Shown piece after piece: positions 7,745 to 14,168 of a stretch of DNA of 14,243 bases. How positions within the stretch are numbered: the first letter of the stretch is position 1; every line of letters starts with the position of its first letter. A model generated the notes under the pieces. It had not been told where the DNA came from, did no database searches, and saw only the letters and a program-made list of their open reading frames with translations. This stretch comes from an uncultured Desulfobacterium sp. (lineage in GTDB: Bacteria; Desulfobacterota; Desulfobacteria; Desulfobacterales; Desulfobacteraceae), in the NCBI GenBank assembly GCA_937124525.1, contig CAKZLA010000453.1, positions 1-14,243 of the forward strand, in the 5' to 3' direction. The translations under genes were made by a program, and so were the position numbers.

Positions 7745-7859
7745 TGGCGTTTCTGAAGCAGAAGTTTTCCAGGGAATCTTCCTGGAGTAAAGCCATGAAA
7801 ACCTTTGTCATAAAATAAGGGCAGGGGAAAGATGTGGATAAATTGTTAGAGAGGTTCTG

Positions 7860-8699
7860 ATGACACAACAAAATCACGGAAATGCGCATAAATTTGGAAT
7901 GGTGATTGACCTGGACAAGTGCACCGGCTGCGGGTCCTGCATGGTGGCGTGCATGTCTGAAAATAACGTTCCATTTAAAGAAGATGAATCCAATAAAAAA
8001 GACAGCATCACCTGGATGCGGGTCTATAAACTGACCAATGGGAAATCCTTTCCCGACACGGACATGTGCTATCTGCCACGGCCCTGCATGCACTGCGGAG
8101 GAAAGGGGGATCACGGTCATTCTCCATGTGTGTCAGTGTGCCCGGCCACAGCCACGGATTATGACCATGGCACGGGTATTGTTAGTCAAATTTACACCCG
8201 CTGCTTTGGGTGCCGATATTGCATGGGAGCATGTCCCTACCATGCCCGTTTTTTCAACTGGTGGGACCCCAAATGGCCGGAAGGGATGGAAGACTACTTG
8301 AGCCCCGATGTCTCACCCCGGATGCGTGGGGTTGTTGAAAAATGCAGCTTTTGTTTTCACCGCTACCAGGCAGCCAAAGACAAGGCATATCTGGAAGAGC
8401 GCAAAACCATTGCCGAAGAAGAATACCAGACAGCGTGCACCCAGGCATGTCCTTCCGGTGCCATCACCTTTGGTGATTTAAATAATCCAGACCATGCAGT
8501 TCATCAACTGGTAAATCCGGACCCCCACCATTGTGGACGGCCCAGAAATCCCATGGCTTTCCGTCTGTTGGAACGTCTTGAGACCAATCCCAAGGTGTAT
8601 TATATCTCCCAGCGGGAGTGGGTACGCAAAGCCGGAGATAACTATCTGGACGGTGAATGGGAAAAGGCAAAGATGAAAAAAACCAAAGGTCATGAATAA
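7860..8699 (+). CDS. qrcC: QrcC, iron-sulfur subunit with four clusters
   Basis: This 279-residue NrfC/PsrB-type protein passes electrons within the periplasmic part of Qrc. Sixteen cysteines fall into the four-cluster ferredoxin pattern: C21/C24/C27/C31 (CTGCGSCMVAC), C76/C79/C90/C94, C115/C118/C121/C125 (CFGCRYCMGAC) and C162/C165/C193/C197. In the Desulfovibrio complex, spectroscopy assigned three [4Fe-4S] and one [3Fe-4S] cluster; which site would be the three-iron one cannot be read here. C225 is an extra cysteine. No signal peptide is present, which fits export together with the twin-arginine subunit QrcB. GAGG lies five bases upstream of the ATG. A 115-base gap separates it from qrcB, larger than the other gaps inside the operon. 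The D. vulgaris complex has the same order of subunits. Confidence 0.93.
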   Translation: MTQQNHGNAHKFGMVIDLDKCTGCGSCMVACMSENNVPFKEDESNKKDSITWMRVYKLTNGKSFPDTDMCYLPRPCMHCGGKGDHGHSPCVSVCPATATDYDHGTGIVSQIYTRCFGCRYCMGACPYHARFFNWWDPKWPEGMEDYLSPDVSPRMRGVVEKCSFCFHRYQAAKDKAYLEERKTIAEEEYQTACTQACPSGAITFGDLNNPDHAVHQLVNPDPHHCGRPRNPMAFRLLERLETNPKVYYISQREWVRKAGDNYLDGEWEKAKMKKTKGHE

Positions 8700-8727
8700 C
8701 CAACCATTAGCTTAGGAGTAAATAAAT

Positions 8728-9966
8728 ATGGATTCTGCATTAATACCTAAGGGCGCAAACCGCTGTCCGTTTCCTGTGTTTGCCACCGGGATCGCGGTGG
8801 TTGGTGTTATAGTGCTGTGGGGCGTTTATGCCATGGGACTGTGCTGGCTTAAAGGATTGAACCAGACCAATATGAATGACTATTATGGGTTTGCCCTGTG
8901 GATCTGGGCGGATCTTGCCGTCATTGCCATTGGTGGCGGGGCTTTTTTCACGGGCCTTTTGAAATATGTATTTGGCATAGACGAGCTGAAAAATATTATT
9001 AACCTGGCTGTGGTGATCGGGTTTATATGCTACAGTTCAGCCCTTCTCATTCTGGCCATTGACATTGGACAACCCTTGCGGGGCTGGTTTATTTTCTGGC
9101 ATGCCAATGTTCACTCCATGCTCACCGAGGTGGCCTTTTGTCTTTCCCTTTATTTCAGTGTGTTGACCATTGAGTTCATCCCCCTGATTCTGGAAAATCG
9201 CCAGGTGGACAAGGTTCCGTTTTTTCATAATTTAAGCCATAACATGCACGGTGCCATGGCAGTTTTTGCCGCCACTGGTGCCTTTCTTTCCTGCTTCCAT
9301 CAAGGTTCCCTTGGCGGGGTTGCAGGGGTTCTTTATGGAAGACCCTTTGCCGTTCGTGAAGGACTGCTCATCTGGCCCTGGACCTTTTTTCTGTTCACCT
9401 GGTCTGCGGCAGCCTACGGGCCTTGCTTTACCCTGTTGGTTGCAAGGATGGTGGAGGGGATCACCCGGAAAAAACTGGTCAAAGACAATGTCATTCATCT
9501 GCTGGCCAAAATTTCCGGCTGGATGATTACCACTTATATTGTGGCCAAGATTATTGACACCATTTATTGGATCACGGTGACTGCCCCTTCATTGGGTTTT
9601 TCCGTAATGGACTTTTACACCGATAACGCCTTTTATGGCATCTGGATTCTCTTTGCTGAAATCGTCTTGGGGGGCATTGTGCCTGCCGCTATTCTCATCA
9701 CAAAGAAATATCGTGAGAATTCTAAGCTGCTGCTTCTGGCAATTATTCTGGGTGTTTTGGGAGTATGTCTCAATCGATGGGTCATGGTACTCCAGGTGAT
9801 GGCGGTTCCGGTGATGAGCTTTGATACCTGGGCCCTTTATATCCCCAGTTGGCAGGAAGTAGCCACCACCGTTCTGCCCGTTGCCTATGGCGCTATTCTT
9901 CTGTCCCTGGCCTATCGCTATCTGCCGGTGTTTCCCCAGGAGAAAGAACTGTCCACCGAAAAATAA
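8728..9966 (+). CDS. qrcD: QrcD, NrfD/PsrC-type membrane subunit, menaquinone site
   Basis: QrcD is the integral membrane subunit where menaquinone is reduced; work on the Desulfovibrio complex showed the reaction is electrogenic, with protons taken from the cytoplasmic side. The 412-residue protein is very hydrophobic with about ten membrane spans, the longer form of the NrfD family shared with alternative complex III subunits. Visible motifs include AIGGGAFF (67-74), D112 in DIGQPLRGW (112-120), two histidines in HANVHS (125-130) and HQGSLGG (191-197), a segment conserved in ActC/QrcD-type proteins. AGGAG lies nine bases before the ATG, and the gene follows qrcC after 28 bases. Exact quinone-site residues are not assigned here. 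Confidence 0.93.
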   Translation: MDSALIPKGANRCPFPVFATGIAVVGVIVLWGVYAMGLCWLKGLNQTNMNDYYGFALWIWADLAVIAIGGGAFFTGLLKYVFGIDELKNIINLAVVIGFICYSSALLILAIDIGQPLRGWFIFWHANVHSMLTEVAFCLSLYFSVLTIEFIPLILENRQVDKVPFFHNLSHNMHGAMAVFAATGAFLSCFHQGSLGGVAGVLYGRPFAVREGLLIWPWTFFLFTWSAAAYGPCFTLLVARMVEGITRKKLVKDNVIHLLAKISGWMITTYIVAKIIDTIYWITVTAPSLGFSVMDFYTDNAFYGIWILFAEIVLGGIVPAAILITKKYRENSKLLLLAIILGVLGVCLNRWVMVLQVMAVPVMSFDTWALYIPSWQEVATTVLPVAYGAILLSLAYRYLPVFPQEKELSTEK

Positions 9967-9978
9967 GGAGATATTTAT

Positions 9979-10137
9979 ATGTTGCCAAATTGCTTTGAAT
10001 GGGCCTGGGATGCCGGCCACCTTCTGTTTTTTGGAGGAATGTGGTACACCATTATTATTCTGAGTCTTGGAATGACCTGGTGCATCTTTAAAACCATTAT
10101 GGATACCATGGCCGGAAAAGGCGGGGACCACCATTGA
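9979..10137 (+). CDS. Small single-span membrane protein at the end of the qrc operon
   Basis: A 52-residue frame starts 12 bases after the qrcD stop with AAGGAG eight bases upstream of its ATG, as good a ribosome binding site as any in the operon. The product begins MLPNCFEWAWDAGHLLFFGG and has one membrane span at about 15-37, followed by a short tail ending GKGGDHH. Spacing, signal and hydrophobic content all indicate a real gene translated with qrcD. I do not recognise the family. By analogy with tiny accessory subunits of other membrane electron-transfer complexes, it may bind QrcD or help assemble or stabilise Qrc. The published Desulfovibrio complex has four subunits, so this would be lineage-specific or overlooked. 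The operon ends after it. Confidence 0.75.
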   Translation: MLPNCFEWAWDAGHLLFFGGMWYTIIILSLGMTWCIFKTIMDTMAGKGGDHH

Positions 10138-10168
10138 TCAGAAAGGTGTCCGCCATTGAATAATTGGA

Positions 10169-10190
10169 GCTTGGTTCTAAGTCCGGCCAC
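10169..10190 (+). repeat. Short repeat, copy 2 (downstream of the qrc operon)
   Basis: It matches copy 1 (4568-4589) at 19 of 22 positions, in the same orientation and again just downstream of a gene end (31 bases here). Its 3' end can again pair upstream: AAAGGTG (10142-10148) with CACTTTT (10188-10194), one pair being G-T. The stem sequence differs between copies while the pairing is retained. Confidence 0.55.
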
Positions 10191-10364
10191 TTTTGACAGA
10201 ATACATCAGGCAACAATGGTTAAATAATTGAAATTTATAATTATTTTCGATTGCATGCTGTCTGTTGTATATCCTCTGGCCGTCGTTGGAACCAACCCCA
10301 ATAATTGTCACGGACAGACCACCTGATGGTTCTTAAAAACGCCTGACTTCCTGATGTCTTAAAT

Positions 10365-10402
10365 AAACACCGCCATGCAATTTTTGATGCATGGCGGTGT
10401 TT
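10365..10402. terminator. Strong bidirectional terminator between converging genes
   Basis: A perfect 13-pair stem (10367-10379 with 10388-10400; first arm ACACCGCCATGCA) has an eight-base loop and extends by two A-T pairs on each side. T-rich bases follow on both strands. It lies between the end of the qrc operon and the end of the GntR gene, so it can serve both. Confidence 0.85.
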
Positions 10403-10438
10403 TGCTGTGAAGTGGGAGCACTTGATTCCCCATGCTTA

Positions 10439-11080
10439 TCAGGCCTGTCCCATGAATTTTTTACTGATTCTATCGTAGTGAAAGCTTAGAAACTCTTTTT
10501 TAAGTTTTGCCGATTCCATGGGATCTTTCAGGGCCAGAGCCGCAATTAGCGCTTCCATTTCCCGGGAAATAAAACGCACTTCTTCCTTCCAGATTCCCTT
10601 ATCCATGGTGACCACCCATAATCTCAGGGTCAACTCATATAATGACTGGGCAATATTGTTCAATACGGTGTTTTTAGATGCTGAATATAAAACTTCTCTG
10701 AATTGAGTGTCCAGTTGGACCAATTTTTTTTTGTTTTTATTTTTTTCCAGATTTGCGCATGCTTTTTGTATTTTTCTGAGTTCCGCAAGATGTTGCTCCG
10801 TCATCTCCTCTGCGGCAAGCCTTCCCAAAAGCCCTTCTATCTCCCCTCTGACCTGCAATGCGTTCATCAATTGTTGGAATTCCAGCTCCGTCACCATGGT
10901 ACCCATGCGGGGGAAAATTCGAATTAAGTTTTCATTTTTAAGTTGATTGAGCACTTCACGAAGTGGGGTCCTGCTGACATTAAATTCTTTGCACAATGTA
11001 CCCTCGTTGAGAATGAAGCCAGGGGCATATTCCAGAAATAATATCCGGTCTTTGATGGTTTCATACATGGTTTTATTCAT
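10439..11080 (-). CDS. GntR-family transcriptional regulator, FCD (FadR-like) type
   Basis: This 213-residue protein has an N-terminal winged helix (about 3-66; EFNVSRTPLREVLNQLKNEN marks the recognition region and following helix) and an all-helical FCD ligand domain (about 72-205). FCD domains usually bind a metal through an Asp and three His and sense small organic acids. Here D124 and a final H201 remain, but the His expected four residues after D124 is R128, and the middle His position near 173-174 reads R-E, so metal binding is doubtful. The ATG at 11080 has GAGG eight bases upstream (plus-strand 11089-11092); a TTG directly before it at 11083 is less likely. It diverges from livG-livK across a long gap with palindromes, so control of itself and that pair is plausible but not shown. 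Confidence 0.88.
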   Translation of the reverse strand: MNKTMYETIKDRILFLEYAPGFILNEGTLCKEFNVSRTPLREVLNQLKNENLIRIFPRMGTMVTELEFQQLMNALQVRGEIEGLLGRLAAEEMTEQHLAELRKIQKACANLEKNKNKKKLVQLDTQFREVLYSASKNTVLNNIAQSLYELTLRLWVVTMDKGIWKEEVRFISREMEALIAALALKDPMESAKLKKEFLSFHYDRISKKFMGQA

Positions 11081-11236
11081 CAAAATGTCCTCGTTTGTTT
11101 TGTGTGAAACTCCGAATAACAGCCATGTCTGCCCACCGACACAGCAAAGATAAAAATGGCACTATGCCGTTCTTATAAAAAAAATGACCATCGATAGACT
11201 GTTGCAGAACTAAGAATGTTTTTATAGAACTGCTGT

Positions 11237-11270
11237 ATATAGTGAAATTGAGGTTCGCGAATCACTATAT
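11237..11270. promoter_or_regulatory. Perfect inverted repeat upstream of the GntR gene
   Basis: ATATAGTGA (11237-11245) and TCACTATAT (11262-11270) are perfect inverted copies with a 16-base spacer. The position, about 160-190 bases upstream of the regulator start, would suit a binding site or a hairpin in its leader. There is no T-run. Confidence 0.35.
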
Positions 11271-11303
11271 GTTGTGTCTTGACTCTTGGGGTCATGTGTT
11301 TCG

Positions 11304-11348
11304 TAACAGCCTGTTAAGTATATAAATAAAAATTTCAGTGGTCAACCA
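11304..11348. promoter_or_regulatory. Two operator-like palindromes between regulator and liv genes
   Basis: TAACAG-C-CTGTTA (11304-11316) is a perfect 6+1+6 palindrome. TGGTCAACCA (11339-11348) has TGGT/ACCA arms, resembling the TGGT...ACCA sites common for FadR-subfamily regulators, although spacing varies among them. Both lie between the regulator gene and the plus-strand promoter candidate at 11391. Which, if either, is bound by the neighbouring GntR protein is a guess. Confidence 0.35.
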
Positions 11349-11390
11349 ATAATTATATAACTGAAATACTTGTGGTATGAAAAGTTTTTA

Positions 11391-11419
11391 TTGACAGGCT
11401 CAAAAAAAGCAGATACAAA
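11391..11419 (+). promoter_or_regulatory. Promoter candidate for livG-livK
   Basis: A perfect TTGACA (11391-11396) is followed after 17 bases by TACAAA (11414-11419), a weaker -10 box. A better TATAAT at 11424-11429 is too far from the -35 box (27 bases). A transcript from here would carry a leader of about 500 bases, including the large inverted-repeat element, before livG. Confidence 0.4.
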
Positions 11420-11669
11420 ATTCTATAATTCGACGGTCCAGTTTTTAAGCACCGATTTGGGTAACCGGGGTTCTGGTTTGCATTATTTCACCTTGAATTT
11501 TTAAACAGGCCCCATGCTTTTGGTAATGTTTTTTGTGTAAAGACTAAAATTTAACAACAAGAGCACCCACAGCGCAAGCCTGATTCCTCCCAGACATTTC
11601 AGGTTAAAGAATGGGGAGTGTCGAATATAACACCACAAAGTTTTTTCCATCTAATGCTTACGCGTGATG

Positions 11670-11818
11670 ACCAAGCTTTTAGAACGAGTTCTTAGGGACT
11701 TGGATGATAATAAACTACCAGTTTGAAATTTTTTATAATGCAATATCAGCATATTAAACTGTACATAGTGGTAGCCTATTCTCGGGGAAGTCCCTTAATA
11801 ATCGGGGTCAAGCTTGGT
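11670..11818. repeat. 149-bp imperfect inverted-repeat element (MITE-like or structured leader)
   Basis: Three blocks on the left reappear, inverted and in register, on the right. ACCAAGCTT (11670-11678) matches 11810-11818, AGGGACTT (11694-11701) matches 11788-11795, and CTACCA (11715-11720) matches 11769-11774. AGTTT (11720-11724) with AAACT (11756-11760) continues the pairing inward. Bases between the last two main blocks also agree at most positions. The two halves look like diverged inverted copies about 50-60 bases long. No target duplication is apparent at the ends. Confidence 0.6.
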
Positions 11819-11823
11819 TAAAA

Positions 11824-11862
11824 ACCTGCACATGGGTTGGCAAGTATTCTTTATCTGCAGGT
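11824..11862. other. Hairpin upstream of livG
   Basis: ACCTGCA (11824-11830) and TGCAGGT (11856-11862) are perfect inverted copies with a 25-base loop, beginning six bases after the 149-base element. No T-run follows. The meaning is unknown. Confidence 0.3.
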
Positions 11863-11939
11863 GATGTCAGTTTTAACATTATCACGATGTGCGATCCCGG
11901 CATCGTCGGTGAATCCATCTGGTGAACGGTTTTTACATT

Positions 11940-12713
11940 ATGGCAAAATTAGAATTAAAAAATATCACCGTAAAATTTGGCGGGCTTTCTGCCCTCTCTG
12001 ATTTGAGTTTTTCCATTAATTCCGGTGAAGTATTGGGATTGATTGGGCCAAATGGGGCAGGAAAGACAACGGTTTTTAACGTATTGACAGGTGTTTATCA
12101 GGCAACTGAAGGGGATGTGTTGTTCCAGGGAGAAAGTATTCTTGGGCACCGTCCCTATGAAATATTTTCCAAAGGGGTTGCCAGAACCTTCCAAAATATT
12201 CGTTTATTTGCCAACATGACTGCGGTGGAGAATACCATGGTGGCAAGACATTGCCGTTCCAGTCGAGGCATTGTCAGTGCGCTTTTTAAGACCCGTGCTC
12301 AACAGAAAGAAGAACTTTTTATCCGGAAAAAGGGGCAGGAAGCACTTGATTTCATGGGTGTGGGCGAATTCGCAGACACGGTGGCCTCAAATCTTCCCTA
12401 TGGATTGCAGCGACGACTTGAAATCGCAAGGGCCATCGCCTCGGAACCAAAAGTATTGCTCCTGGATGAACCTGCTGCTGGAATGAATCCTTCTGAAAGT
12501 TCAGAGTTAATGAAAGATATTGCACGCATATCAGAACTTGGCATAGACGTGCTCCTGGTTGAGCATGACATGAAGGTGGTGATGGGCGTGTGTAATCGTA
12601 TTGTTTGTGTTGATCATGGCGTTAAAATTGCCGAAGGGACATCCCAGGATATTCAGAATAATCCCAAAGTAATTGAAGCGTATCTGGGTCAACCTGCCAC
12701 TCCCACCGACTAA
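11940..12713 (+). CDS. livG: LivG-type branched-chain amino acid ABC transporter ATPase
   Basis: This 257-residue protein has all ABC ATPase motifs: Walker A GPNGAGKTT (36-44), Q-loop Q85 in TFQNIRLF, a LivG-type signature LPYGLQRRLEIARA (152-165), Walker B VLLLDEP (172-178) and H-loop H209 in LLVEHDM. The signature and the AAGMNPSE sequence after Walker B (179-186) are typical of LivG rather than LivF. In a full system it would pair with LivF and power the permeases LivH and LivM. I prefer ATG at 11940 (MAKLELKNITVKFGG, matching the family start); an in-frame GTG at 11922 would add six residues. The ribosome binding site is poor for both. No permease gene lies in the window, and a terminator closes the unit after livK. 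Confidence 0.9.
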   Translation: MAKLELKNITVKFGGLSALSDLSFSINSGEVLGLIGPNGAGKTTVFNVLTGVYQATEGDVLFQGESILGHRPYEIFSKGVARTFQNIRLFANMTAVENTMVARHCRSSRGIVSALFKTRAQQKEELFIRKKGQEALDFMGVGEFADTVASNLPYGLQRRLEIARAIASEPKVLLLDEPAAGMNPSESSELMKDIARISELGIDVLLVEHDMKVVMGVCNRIVCVDHGVKIAEGTSQDIQNNPKVIEAYLGQPATPTD

Positions 12714-12756
12714 ACCCGAAAGTTGGGTTAACACCGAAACATTAAGGAGAATTAAG

Positions 12757-13893
12757 ATGAGGAAAAAAAGCATTACACTGTTAATCATGGGATTGATGAT
12801 TGTGCCTTTCCTGGTGACCATGGCAGCTGCCAAAACCCTTCACATCGGATCCATGAGCCCCTTGACCGGACCCTATGCATCGGATGGTACGGATATCAAA
12901 AATGGGGTACTAACCGCCATTGAAGTATTTGAAGAAGCGGGTGGTATCCCCGGCTATGATAAAATTGAACTCCATGCCCAGGATACTGCATGCGATCCCA
13001 GACAGGCCGTTGCCTCTGCCAATAAACTCATCAACCTGGAAGTGGCAGGCGTCATTGGTGCCTATTGCTCATCCTCAACCATTCCGGCATCCACCACCCT
13101 TGATGAAGAAAGCATTCCCATGATTACCCCTGCTTCCACCAATGAAAAGGTCACAGACAGAGGCCTTGAATACATGTTCAGGATGTGCGGCAGGGATGAT
13201 GACCAGGCCCCGGCATCTGCCAAGTTCATGAAGGAATCCCTTAACGCAAAAAGCATCTTTATTGTGGACGATAAGACCACCTATTCCCAGGGCCTTGCCG
13301 ATGGCGTGAAAAAAAGCTGTAATGAATTGGGAATTAAAGTGTTGGCCCACGAGCATGTTAATCAGGGAGATAAAGATTTTTCAGCCATCCTGACCATGGC
13401 CAAACAAGCCAATGCCGATATCCTCTATATGTCCCTTCAAGGGTTTTCCCCCGGCTCCATTATGGCCATCCAGGCAAAACGCCTGGGCGTTAAATCCCAG
13501 ATCGTCACCCAGGATGCCATGTTTCAGCCCAAGTTCATGGAAGTTGCAAAGGATGCAGCAGAAGGCATTTATCTCACCTATGGATTCACTGATCCCACAA
13601 CCCCCGAATATAAAGCATTTTCAGAGAGATATGTTCCCAAATATGGTGCCATCGCGGCCTATGCCACCTATGCCTATGATTCCGCCACAGCCCTGTTAAA
13701 GGCCATCAAAGCCGCTGGCTCCACAGATCCTGCAAAGATTAAGGCAGAACTTATGAAAATGGAATTTGACGGTGCGTCCAAACATGTAAAATTTAGAGCC
13801 AATGGAGATACTGGATCATCCTACATTGCCTTTAAAATTGTTAACGGTGAATTTGTACCCTACTGGGATCCTGCCAAAGGATTATTAAAATAA
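12757..13893 (+). CDS. livK: LivK-type periplasmic amino acid binding protein
   Basis: This 378-residue protein has a signal peptide (about 1-25, ending MAAA-K) and the type I periplasmic binding fold of branched-chain amino acid receptors. Family marks include IGSMSPLTGPYA (30-41), the cysteine pair C79 and C104 that forms a disulfide in LivK proteins, YCSSSTIPAS (103-112) around the ligand site, and the TTYSQGLA segment (174-181). AAGGAG lies seven bases before the ATG at 12757. The frame extends upstream into livG but that start would bury the signal peptide, so I reject it. It follows livG after 43 bases and is followed by a terminator. The exact ligand (leucine, isoleucine, valine or another small molecule) cannot be decided from sequence alone. 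Confidence 0.92.
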   Translation: MRKKSITLLIMGLMIVPFLVTMAAAKTLHIGSMSPLTGPYASDGTDIKNGVLTAIEVFEEAGGIPGYDKIELHAQDTACDPRQAVASANKLINLEVAGVIGAYCSSSTIPASTTLDEESIPMITPASTNEKVTDRGLEYMFRMCGRDDDQAPASAKFMKESLNAKSIFIVDDKTTYSQGLADGVKKSCNELGIKVLAHEHVNQGDKDFSAILTMAKQANADILYMSLQGFSPGSIMAIQAKRLGVKSQIVTQDAMFQPKFMEVAKDAAEGIYLTYGFTDPTTPEYKAFSERYVPKYGAIAAYATYAYDSATALLKAIKAAGSTDPAKIKAELMKMEFDGASKHVKFRANGDTGSSYIAFKIVNGEFVPYWDPAKGLLK

Positions 13894-13906
13894 CCAATCT
13901 CTAATA

Positions 13907-13947
13907 ATATGCCCACACCGCGCTTTTTGGGGGTGGGTATATTTTTT
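13907..13947 (+). terminator. Terminator of livG-livK
   Basis: ATATGCCCAC (13907-13916) pairs with GTGGGTATAT (13933-13942), ten pairs with one G-T, and TTTTT follows directly. It begins 13 bases after the livK stop. Confidence 0.8.
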
Positions 13948-14080
13948 GTTGATGTCAAGCTTAAACTCCCCCCCCTGCGGGCGGGTTTCTATCTGGCTCA
14001 ATATTTCGAGTCGTGATAGATTTCTATAACCGCCACGGGCGCCCCTATATTCTAACTTGGGTTCGCCCACAACAACGCTT

Positions 14081-14110
14081 GAAAATCCCTCTGGTTTTGC
14101 CGGGATTTTC
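14081..14110. other. Perfect nine-pair hairpin
   Basis: GAAAATCCC (14081-14089) and GGGATTTTC (14102-14110) are exact inverted copies around a 12-base loop, followed by TTATAA. It could be a weak terminator or part of a repeat element with the structures around it. Confidence 0.4.
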
Positions 14111-14168
14111 TTATAACACCCATGCCCTGGCGGACACAACGAATATTGAAAAGGCTATCATGCCGCCC

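Larger units (their letters stand above)
10138..10438. other. Gene-free stretch between the qrc operon and the converging regulator gene
   Basis: No protein gene is visible. It contains copy 2 of the short repeat (10169-10190), an AT-rich segment around 10222-10250, and the shared terminator (10365-10402). Confidence 0.6.
11081..11939. other. Long gene-free stretch between regulator and livG
   Basis: I see no protein gene or clear pseudogene. From left to right it holds an inverted repeat (11237-11270), a 13-base palindrome (11304-11316), TGGTCAACCA (11339-11348), a promoter candidate (11391-11419), a 149-base inverted-repeat element (11670-11818) and a hairpin (11824-11862). Confidence 0.6.

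Noticed and set aside
12673..12756. Upstream extension of livK into the end of livG
   Set aside because: It would place 28 polar residues before a normal signal peptide, while the ATG at 12757 has an ideal ribosome binding site.
13885..14139. An 84-codon minus-strand open frame
   Set aside because: It crosses the livK terminator and the livK end, lacks a ribosome binding site, and lies in repeat-like DNA. I cannot support it as a gene, though the stretch itself is reported.
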